This document shows positions 10,216 to 17,702 of a stretch of 22,201 bases of DNA, one piece after another; the first letter of the stretch is position 1, and each line of letters starts with the position of its first letter. The translations under genes were made by a program, and so were the position numbers. The stretch is from contig NW_003128924.1 in NCBI RefSeq assembly GCF_000003605.2, positions 1-22,201 on the forward strand, given 5' to 3'. The notes beneath the pieces were generated by a model. The model was not told the DNA's origin. It was given only the letters and a program-made list of their open reading frames with translations, and did no database searches. Origin of the DNA: Saccoglossus kowalevskii (taxonomy: Eukaryota; Hemichordata; Enteropneusta; Harrimaniidae).

Positions 10216-10315
10216 TTTATGCAAATCACCTTCATTTGCACACTCTTTATGCAAATCACCTTCATTTGCATACATGTAAATTAACTAAATTTGCATACAT
10301 GTAGATTTGATTTAG
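10216..10315 (+). repeat. 30-bp tandem repeat with clustered octamer motifs
   Basis: The unit TTTATGCAAATCACCTTCAT plus TTGCA and a short spacer is repeated with a 30-bp period at 10216 and 10246; a related TTTGCATACATGTA block then occurs twice (10266 and 10291). The region holds four perfect octamer motifs: ATGCAAAT at 10219-10226 and 10249-10256, and its complement ATTTGCAT at 10264-10271 and 10289-10296. A near match lies at 10234. The octamer is the classic POU-family site; function here is inferred. Because the period is a multiple of three, the minus strand encodes ANEGDLHK twice (within 10084-10275). This is a repeat artefact, not a gene. Confidence 0.7.
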
Positions 10316-10844
10316 TTACATAGCATTTGCTTGCAGTGACTCATCACTGAAATATGTTTTTGCCATGTTCAATGGTGATCATCAAGTATAATCAAAGTTG
10401 ACCACAGGGATTTGTTTCCCTGATATAAATGTGATAAAACGTACCACCAACCGAGAAATAAACTTGTATTCTGCTGTATCAACACAGTAAAAGTGAGTGT
10501 TCAGTCTGTAATGTTTGTTCTGTGTATCGTGTGTTCTGTAGGGATTACGTTTTCCATTCTGGTGAATCCTAGAAATGTTTATTAGTTCGTCATCGTCTAA
10601 TGCCTGGCTTGTTGATAATGGCCGTGTACAGGAATTCAGTTGTGTTTACACTCTGTCATTTACTATGAAAATGTGGGTACCATGTCTTGGACAAATCCAT
10701 TAATGTTGTTCATTACTATCCCAAAAAAAAGAATAAATCTGCAATATTTTGATAATTTGTAAATTGAAGTGAATCTAACACAGTGAAAACTGTGGTTGGA
10801 ACATGTGTTGGTAGTTTTCATTTCACTGTATTAAATTTGCATAT
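10316..10844. other. Non-coding DNA without recognised features
   Basis: Nothing recognisable was found. The plus-strand open frame that starts at 10783 runs through the MITE at 10845-11007 and is not a gene. Confidence 0.5.
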
Positions 10845-11007
10845 TAAAGTGGGGGAGTCGTCACTTGCGCACACATCAGATGGCCATAGCGTGTCATTGT
10901 TTACAAACAAGCGTCTACCCATGAGCCTTTGCATTTTTAGCATGTGTTGTTATCGACGCTTGGGACTCAATTCCCACGCATGCGCAGGTGACGTTCCTCT
11001 CGCTTTA
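10845..11007 (+). mobile_element. TA-flanked MITE, family 1, copy C
   Basis: This 163-bp element is bounded by TA. Its 27-bp ends (10845-10871 and, on the minus strand, 10981-11007) agree at 20 of 27 positions, with a shared CGTCAC-N-TGCGCA inner part. The interior is colinear with copy B at 7003-7159, with a short insertion near 10927-10936 and another, AATTCCCACGCATGCGCA, near 10970-10986. The second creates a GCATGCGCA core like the NRF1 site. The 112-codon plus frame over 10783-11121 reads straight through this element and has no known domain. The TA flanks fit a mariner-type target, but the transposase family is not proven. Confidence 0.75.
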
Positions 11008-11976
11008 AACGATTTCAGAACCCAGACGTTTGTTTATATTGTATTGAAGTGTTTATGGTCGGAAATTTATATGATTTCAGGGAAAATATCATCACTAACA
11101 TTTTGTAATTGGTTGTTATGACAACCAAATTACCAACCTACAGTCAGAGAACAACGATTTTGCATAACTTGTTTCACTGCCATATTGTAAAATAAACAGA
11201 TGTATGGAATTCAAATGCTGTGGTGCTCAGTGATTGCATCAACCGCTTCACAACCATCGTTAAAATTGTGTAACCTTACACAATATAGTCCCTGTTTGAT
11301 ATTTGTTCGTTTTCATAGCAATAATATTTAATCAAAAATGTAAGTAATATCAATTTATGTTTGGTTGGATATTGAACTCTAGGTCAAATTCTGATCAAGA
11401 ATTTTTGATTGGTATTGATTCGAAATTTTTTTTTTTTTAAATTTGACTGAAAAATTATTTGTTGAATTTACAGTAGGTGATATTATTGACCTTAAAATTA
11501 TTGGATGTTATTAACCCAAGAGACACGTGTCTATATTGGTATAGCGTAGAAAATATATAAACCTTAGAGGAATTACTTGCTGTGGCTCGACAAGATCCCT
11601 AACTTACATGTACTTGAAAATAATAAACAATGAGCGGTGGGATATTCATCATTGAAATCCTCAGGCAATTGTCAATGTGAAATGGGACACTATATATTAT
11701 AGGTGAGATTGATTGACCTATCAGATTCAGTGTTGACGATACCATATTGACTACATTAGAAGTACACATCTTATTCTGTCATCAAGGCACTTTATCCCGA
11801 AATCCCAAATCGAAAGTATTCACCCCAATCCCAAAATACTGAGACATTTTTTGACAGATGTGCAATTAATGAGGTCCATGTGCTTCGAGAAAAGCTCAAC
11901 AGCAAACTCATGTGGGATATCAATGCTAGAAAATTAACCTCTATTTTTTTGGGTTTTTATGCAGAGAGAAATAGAG
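11008..11976. other. Non-coding DNA without recognised features
   Basis: AT-rich sequence. An acceptor/donor pair bounding 21 nt (about 11320-11340) encloses almost pure AT sequence and is treated as chance. No repeat was recognised. Confidence 0.5.
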
Positions 11977-12181
11977 TACTGCAAAAGGGTTAATTATTCA
12001 CTGGGTTTTAATTTTGTTTATTTCGCTGACTGGAAAATGCGTTAAATTAAAACCTAGTGAATATGTAAAATTTAGCATATAACACATTGTCTAAATGATA
12101 AAACCGTGAATAACACTGAATATGCCTGAAATGGTAAATCAGTGAAATTAAAACCCAGTGAAAATTAGTCATTTTACAGTA
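11977..12181. mobile_element. TA-flanked MITE, family 3, with about 38-bp inverted ends
   Basis: The left end reads TACTGCAAAAGGGTTAATTA then TTCACTGGGTTTTAATTTT. The right end on the minus strand reads TACTGTAAAATGACTAATTT then TCACTGGGTTTTAATTT. The ends match closely over about 38 bp with one single-base gap. A third, internal inverted copy of the CACTGGGTTTTAATTT part (TTAAATTAAAACCTAGTGAA) lies at about 12042-12061, so the left part alone can also fold into a smaller hairpin. The element is non-coding. Short TACTGTAAAA-ended inverted-repeat elements are, from general knowledge, abundant in marine invertebrates. The TA boundary is the likely target site. Confidence 0.7.
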
Positions 12182-13010
12182 TTAAAAGTCTCCATATTGG
12201 GAGATATTTTCCCAATATTTTAACCTAATTTGTGTACAGGTGCAGAATTTACCAGGAGATTTGTCACAAATAAAGTATTATTATGGATACTCTTCAAGAG
12301 AATATCCCCCATTCGGTTTGGTGATAATCTCAATTACGGGGAATAAGTGCCATGCTGTCTATAGTGATGTGGTTGTCACACTGTATATTCATGATTATAT
12401 ACATTTTGCTTGAAATATCCAAAACCACTTTTAATTTGCGAGTGCCGAAGTAGTACACAAACTTCACAATTTGCATTTTGTAGCAGCGAACACAACACTG
12501 GAGTGCCTGAGCTAGCGATCACATCACTACCGACTTTCACAAAAAACTTGTTATCGCGAACATCCAGACATTCTACATGCAGCTATTATAATTTAATACT
12601 TTAAGTGTAGCTAGGTTATTAACCAAGGACTTCGTAAATGTAAATCCAGTGCGTAATTTCTCAAATCATACTTTGAGCTCCTCTATCCTGCTAAATTTAA
12701 ATACTGATTACCTTTGTACGCTATCTCCAAGTAAACCTTGTTATCTCACCAGCAGTGGAATATCAATACCTCCAAGTATCTAATTAATTTTTCAAGTATG
12801 AGTGGATTATTGAAATTTCCCTGGATAGTGATGTTAGGATTATTACCGGTATATTGGTTTATATTTAATAATTCATGAAAGTGATTGAAGAGTATTGGCA
12901 CAAACCGTATCATTCGATTACCTAATTACGTATTCATCGGCTTTGTTGGTTTTAAAGGTGAATGATGGTGGAAGCAAATTCAGATCTTCAAATCCAATAA
13001 GGAAGGTATC
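12182..13010. other. Non-coding DNA; weak open segments only
   Basis: After an acceptor-like tract ending in TACAG at 12239, the plus strand is open for 57 codons to a TGA at 12411. No family is recognised and no clear donor follows, so it is not called. A second open segment, 12958-13005, is flanked by TTTAAAG and GTATCA; it reads VNDGGSKFRSSNPIRK with phase 0 at both ends. It is plausible as peptide but has a weak acceptor and would conflict in phase with the other exon candidates. Confidence 0.4.
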
Positions 13011-13740
13011 ACCTGATTGGTTAATCAAACCTAACATCTAATCATTGAGATACCTAATTGGTTATCTAAATACCTGATTGGTTATACAAATTTAATCCCT
13101 AACCATTGAGCCATCTGATTGGTTATACAAATCTAACCAATCAGAGATATTGTTTTCTTGTATTCCTGTAAACTCTAGCCATTGAGCCATCTGATTGGTT
13201 ACACAAATCTAACCAATCAGAGATATTGTTTTCTTGTATTCCTGTAAACTCTAGCCATTAAGCCATCTGATTGGTTACACAAATCTAACCAATCAGAGAT
13301 ATTTGTTTTCTTGTATTCCTGTAAACTCTAGCCATTGAGCCATCTGATTGGTTGCACAAATCCAACCAATCAGAGATATTTGTTTTCTTGTATTCCTGTA
13401 AACTCTAGCCATTGAGCCATCTGATTGGTTACACAAATCTAACCAATCAGAGATATTGTTTTCTTGTATTCCTGTAAACTCTAGCCATTGAGCCATCTGA
13501 TTGGTTACACAAATCTAACCAATCAGAGATATTGTTTTCTTGTATTCCTATAAACTCTAGCCATTGAGCCATTGTTTTCTTGTATTCCTGTAAACTCTAG
13601 CCATTAAGCCATCTGATTGGTTACACAAATTTAACCAATCAGAGATATTGTTTTCTTGTATTCCTGTAAACTCTAGCCATTATGCCATCTGATTGGTTAC
13701 ACAAATCAAACAATTAACTATTGAGCCGGCCACTTGATTG
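13011..13740. repeat. 76-bp tandem array with inverted CCAAT-box pairs
   Basis: The motif CCATCTGATTGG recurs at 13111, 13187, 13263, 13340, 13417, 13493, 13609 and 13685, a period of 76-77 bp. A truncated unit at 13569-13608 lacks the hairpin half. Full units are above 90 percent identical, and diverged units extend left to about 13011. Each full unit contains a perfect 11-bp inverted repeat, TCTGATTGGTT and AACCAATCAGA, around a 10-nt loop, then TATTGTTTTCTTGTATTCCT and GTAAACTCTAGCCATTGAG. Both stem arms match the consensus CCAAT box bound by NF-Y. I count ten CTGATTGGTT and seven AACCAATCAG copies. A 67-codon minus frame (13293-13496) only reads the repeat. Confidence 0.92.
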
Positions 13741-14140
13741 GTCAATGCAACATAACACATTACCATTTTTTTTTATCAAATATGCATGGGTAATTTTTTT
13801 GTTTCTTAGCTATTCAAAGTTAAATCTTTTTTTTTTTGAAAATTAATTACTAGTGTTTTTTTTATTTTTCCCAGCTGCATTATTACCTGAGAGGAAATGA
13901 TATACTAATATTTGGAATAAATTAAATGTTTTATAAGATTATCTCTGATTGGGCACCTATAATTGAACACCTTATCGACACCCAATCATGACAGATGACT
14001 CAACTGTATTTTTACTGACAGCCAATAATCATACCATCTCCGCTGCCTTCTATGCACACAAACCATCACAATCCATCTTTATGATTAATCAACTGACCCA
14101 CTGAATTGACGACGACGATGATAATAATTAATACATGTAT
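13741..14140. other. AT-rich DNA with one further inverted CCAAT pair
   Basis: Several T-runs occur (13765-13870). At about 13947-13987, TCTGATTGGG and CCCAATCATG form a looser inverted CCAAT pair with a loop of about 22 nt, outside the tandem array. No gene was recognised. Confidence 0.45.
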
Positions 14141-14174
14141 ATATTTCATTTTATTCAGGATATTAATATGAGAA
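14141..14174 (+). repeat. 34-bp direct repeat, left copy
   Basis: The 34 bases starting ATATTTCATTTTATTCAGGA are identical to 17202-17235, and flanking sequence on both sides is unrelated. The block contains an acceptor-like TTTCATTTTATTCAG. It may be a fragment of a dispersed repeat family; two copies 3,061 bp apart do not by themselves define a mobile element. Confidence 0.75.
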
Positions 14175-14566
14175 CTTTAATTAATTATTTAATTGCAAGC
14201 AATTATAAAAACCTGACCCGTATTGCATTTATACAAGATATAATACTGTACAAAATGTGGATACATTATGAATTTTTTTTCTTCATGTCTGTTATTTGAC
14301 ACCAAAAATATTCGCTTTTTAGGGTCAACTTAAATTAAGTCAATTTTCTATGAAATACAAGATGACGTTAATGTATTCACATAATTTAAATACTCTCCAC
14401 TCTTCTGAGAAAGCTGATATATATCAAGAACGTTGCAATATTTCTGAAAGTCAGATGGAGGAAATGAGTTACTATTATGCTAATTAGGTAACGCTAGCGC
14501 ACAAAAAGAATGTTTGTCGACAGGGAGATTGATCTGATTTGTGGAGTGTGTGTTCTTGATTCATAG
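14175..14566. other. AT-rich non-coding DNA
   Basis: Nothing recognisable was found apart from a pyrimidine-containing approach to the candidate exon at 14567. Confidence 0.5.
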
Positions 14567-14614
14567 AGAACACCTCTCTGATGGTTCCACTTTCAAAATG
14601 GCTTCTGCCAAGTG
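14567..14614 (+). CDS. Possible short exon (48 nt) or first coding exon
   Basis: The segment ends in a near-consensus donor, AAGTG then GTGAGTATG. Two interpretations fit. As an internal exon it follows an acceptor-like GTGTTCTTGATTCATAG; with two leftover bases first it reads NTSLMVPLSKWLLPS and ends in phase 1, which fits the candidates at 7345 and 16729. With one leftover base it reads EHLSDGSTFKMASAK and ends in phase 2. As a first exon, ATG at 14598 has a good context (AAAATGG) and gives MASAK before the donor; an upstream ATG at 14581 is in the other frame. No protein is recognised. The donor is the strongest part of the evidence. Confidence 0.25.
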
Positions 14615-15221
14615 GTGAGTATGTGGTAAATTAAATTTTTCGAAAGGGATTGATTTAGTGGTTTTCTATTTTAATGATTATTCTTCAATTTAACAAATTT
14701 GTTTCTTCAATGCTCTGCAACATAGTTACAAATTGTGTACATATTTTTCAATTCAAATTATTGTCATGAAACAGTTCTATAATCTACACACATTTCTGAA
14801 AAAATTTTGTTTTAAATAATTTCATTTAATAATATATAAAATTTAATAATATTAAAAAATATCAACAATTTTTTTGTGTTTAAATCCACATCTTAAATAA
14901 AAAAATTCAGATAACTGTTCATTTTTTGCTTCTAACACTTAACAAGTTGATCATTTTAGAGCATGCACTGCAGCCATTGGTGTGAAAAACATGATTATGC
15001 CATTTTCTCTGAATTTGTGATATTTACAATAATATAGTAAAATTTTAGAAATGATATTTTGAGTGACAAATCTTCCAATAGGTAAATACGCGCTTCATTT
15101 GCATATCACAGTTTCAAAGGAAAAGAAATCGTAGAATATTATTATTTTTTCTGATATCAAAAAATTCAAGGATGCAAGGAAAAGTTATGCACATTCTGTC
15201 TTAATGTCAAATCATCCAGTA
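14615..15221. other. AT-rich non-coding DNA
   Basis: Very AT-rich with many A and T runs. A single octamer motif, ATTTGCAT, lies at about 15098-15105. No other feature is recognised. Confidence 0.5.
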
Positions 15222-15407
15222 TACCATAAACTGCTTTAATTTCATGATATTTATTTTTGAAAATTTTGTGAAAAGTCAGTGAAAATCAGAGAAAATTTTG
15301 CAGAAGTGAAATTTTTTTTGGATTCCTGGAGTTGTGTCATCATGAATGCCATGAAATCTTCAAACTGCAAAAATTTCGTTGCAGTGAAAATTAAGCGGTT
15401 TATGGTA
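15222..15407. mobile_element. TA-flanked MITE, family 4
   Basis: The left end reads TACCATAAACTGCTTTAATT. The right end on the minus strand reads TACCATAAACCGCTTAATTT. These form a terminal inverted repeat of about 20 bp with one single-base gap. The interior is AT-rich with repeated GTGAAAA/CAGTGAAAAT pieces and no coding capacity. The boundaries are TA on both sides. A one-sided relative of the same kind of end, ACTGTAAGCCGCTATATTTT, occurs at about 21324-21343 without a partner nearby. Confidence 0.6.
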
Positions 15408-15479
15408 ATTTACAACATCGGTGGTTAGAACACTGACATACATAGCTTTTAAATTTATAAAATCTATTTCAAAATCGTT

Positions 15480-15493
15480 GTTGCTATGGAAAC
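15480..15493 (+). promoter_or_regulatory. X-box (RFX-type) motif
   Basis: GTTGCTATGGAAAC is a good match to the RFX X-box form (GTTGCYATGGNAAC). It is another such motif in the window, after those at 4831-4864 and 5445-5458. It has no recognised gene start nearby, so function is inference. Confidence 0.35.
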
Positions 15494-16728
15494 CTCGTCT
15501 TTTTCATTCCACGACTTTGTAGCATTACAACGACATATTACAAATCCAAATAGCAATTGTCACCACTTTTGTCAAAAAAAATTTGCTATAGTTCAGTGTC
15601 ATATATGTTTATCAAAATTTTTTTACAATCTTTGAGTATATTGTGGGCATTATTGTTCCCAAATTAATCTTCTGCAAAAAACAAATTAATGTGAAATCTC
15701 AGGTTTTGCTCTTTGTGGCATTCTTTCCTAAAAGACAGGAGACCATGTTACTTTATTATGCAAACATGCGTACACAATGTACCCGCTTACTGACAAAAGA
15801 TTGCATAATATATTATGCATGTCTGTTATAGTGATGAGAGCGTCTGGCGTACGTTGTTTTGAATTCATCAGAATTTTATATCAGTAACATCCTAGTGACC
15901 ACTCAGAATATACAGGTAATCATCATCACAATCGCTTTAATATATTTGAACACTTGCTTATGCACCATACATTATAAACTTCCAGGAGTGACCATATTTC
16001 ATACTTTACTTTAAAACCATCGCATTATTTAACCCACATGACCAGTCTTTGTTTATATCTTGTAGTATTTTCTTTGTCTGTCTCTTTTTATCCGAGGAGA
16101 GCTGCTTTTTGCTCAGTTTCTCGTCCTTTAAAAAAAACATATATTATTTGTTTGTAAATATGCTTATTCAAGGTGTTTGTTATTTTTGGCAGTGTCACAA
16201 AGATTCAACAGTCGCTTGTAGATGCTAGGCAATATACAAGTCCCAATGTTTTTGTCCAGGCTCTGCACCCCTCTGTCGAATCTCACAATGTTTTAAGTAC
16301 TTGCTTTCACCACATGTGGTTTAGTTGTCTTCATTGTCGGGAGTCTAGACTACCATTCTTACACAGTCGCATGGATTCAAGTCCTTTAAAATTACCATCT
16401 TTTCATAGCTATTCTTGAGTATTGTGCAGACTCAACAACGGTGCCCAGCAGTCAGGCTTGGAATCTTTTGGTACATACTTTTGTACAGGTCGGTTTTTGC
16501 AATACCACATTGTCAAGTTTAAGACCTTTGCCTCTTCACTATTGTAGTTGAAAGGCAGAGTTATAATCAAATTCAGATTCCCTATAGAAGAATCGAACAC
16601 TGAAACTTGCATCACGGCATATTAACAGAAGTAGCGTATCAGAAACAGCGAGTTTAAAATTGAGAAGCGTTACTTCAAACCTGGATATTTATTTATCCCC
16701 AAGCGTGATCAACAACTTCTGCTTCCAG
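15494..16728. other. Non-coding DNA without recognised features
   Basis: Open frames of 62-81 codons (for example 16173-16418 plus strand) show no domain. A 31-nt open segment at 15885-15915 flanked by ATATCAG and GTAATC is treated as chance. From about 16060 to 16730 the base composition is less extreme than in the flanks, but no gene was identified. Confidence 0.45.
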
Positions 16729-16770
16729 CGTACGTACATGGCTTAGTGAACAGTGTACATGAGACTGGCG
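16729..16770 (+). CDS. Possible short internal exon (42 nt), unidentified gene
   Basis: A strong acceptor tract, CAACTTCTGCTTCCAG, ends at 16728. The segment ends at a strong donor, GGCG then GTAAGTCACC. Only one frame is open: with two leftover bases first, it reads YVHGLVNSVHETG and ends with one leftover base. Phase 1 on both sides means it could be skipped or included without shifting frame, and it could follow the candidate at 14567 in phase. The residues do not identify a family. Both splice-like sites are among the best in the window, but the segment is too short for coding statistics. Confidence 0.25.
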
Positions 16771-17201
16771 GTAAGTCACCGTATATATATCATTCAGAAG
16801 CAGACTTTCTAAGCAGACGCTGGTACTATTGTATGATTTGTCCTCCCACTATGCTTTAATATATTAGAGCGGCGACGTACAAACTCACTTTAAACACCGT
16901 AATTATGGCTACCAGACAATAAATTATTAGTAACGCTTGCAGTTGATACAACATTCACGTTGTCACCAATGCTGCACATAGAAACTTATTGACAGAACAT
17001 CAGAATTTATGTCCATGAACACCACACCTGGGAGGTGTACGTGCTGGACGCTAATGGTCATAAAGACAATATTGCACGCGCATATTATATGAGGACGTCC
17101 GTGGTAATTTGGTTAATAACTTCATGCAATCTGCATTTAACCTTTTTACCATCAGACTGTCTCGACCAAATTTTTATGCACTTTTTTCTTACATTTCTTC
17201 A
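16771..17201. other. Non-coding DNA without recognised features
   Basis: The segment is moderately CpG-containing around 16865-16885 and 17030-17105, with no repeat or gene identified. Confidence 0.45.
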
Positions 17202-17235
17202 ATATTTCATTTTATTCAGGATATTAATATGAGAA
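17202..17235 (+). repeat. 34-bp direct repeat, right copy
   Basis: These bases are identical to 14141-14174. The sequence diverges immediately on both sides: GAAAGTTTGAGT follows here, against GAACTTTAATTA at the left copy. Confidence 0.75.
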
Positions 17236-17660
17236 AGTTTGAGTCAATTTTCAGTTTTTATTCAAACAATTTGGCTATTTTTGTCTCAATCTTCTGAAGT
17301 ATATTTTGTGAATTTTTAATGAATAGAGGGAACTGGTGGTGAAAAGTTTAAAACGAAAAAATCCACAAACGTAGCTTTTGTCTTTTAATGCGTCCACACA
17401 TTTTGTGTTAACAAACTATTAAGATGTTTTGCCTGGGACCCACATTAGGACTTGACCTTCATAGTGACATTGGAGGCAGTTGTCTCAATGTCCAAGAAGT
17501 TTTCTGTGGTGCCCTTTAGATTCTTCCCATACTTTTCCAATATGGTAAAGTAAATTCATAAAATTTTGCCTTGAAAAATAGCCTTGCCATATTGAACATG
17601 TTGCAAAAAGCAAAAGATCAAATTGAACTAATTATTATAGTTGTCCTCAAAATAAAGATT
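17236..17660. other. AT-rich non-coding DNA
   Basis: No feature recognised. A GACCCACAT block near 17437 has a weak inverted counterpart near 19426, too short to interpret. Confidence 0.45.
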
Positions 17661-17702
17661 GTAACTTCGACCAATAACTGTCAATTGACAGATTGAAGTT
17701 AC
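17661..17702. repeat. Compact inverted repeat (hairpin)
   Basis: The outer arms GTAACTTC and GAAGTTAC enclose a perfect 14-bp palindrome, CTGTCAATTGACAG. ATT/AAT adds three more paired bases, and six unpaired bases (GACC and AA) lie on the left side only. The whole is a near-perfect 36-base palindrome plus a 6-base bulge. It could be a remnant of a palindromic element or a cruciform-prone site. There is no U-tract or neighbouring gene to suggest a terminator. Confidence 0.6.

Noticed and set aside
10084-10275. Minus-strand frame with ANEGDLHK twice
   Set aside because: A repeat artefact of the 30-bp tandem unit; no other protein-like feature.
10783-11121. 112-codon open frame on the plus strand
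   Set aside because: Its middle is the antisense-symmetric, non-coding MITE copy C; the same interior in copy B does not keep the frame.
12240-12413. 57 open codons after an acceptor-like tract
   Set aside because: No family recognised and no good donor; a run of this length is expected by chance in 22 kb over six frames.
12958-13005. Splice-bounded 48-nt open segment (VNDGGSKFRSSNPIRK)
   Set aside because: Weak acceptor and phase 0-0, which conflicts with the other candidates; too short to support alone.
13293-13496. 67-codon minus-strand frame with repeated MAQWLEFTGIQEN
   Set aside because: This is a translation of the 76-77 bp tandem repeat; since the period is not a multiple of three, successive units are read in different frames.
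13011-13740. CRISPR array in the second tandem region
   Set aside because: The whole 76-bp unit, including what would be the spacer, is repeated nearly identically.
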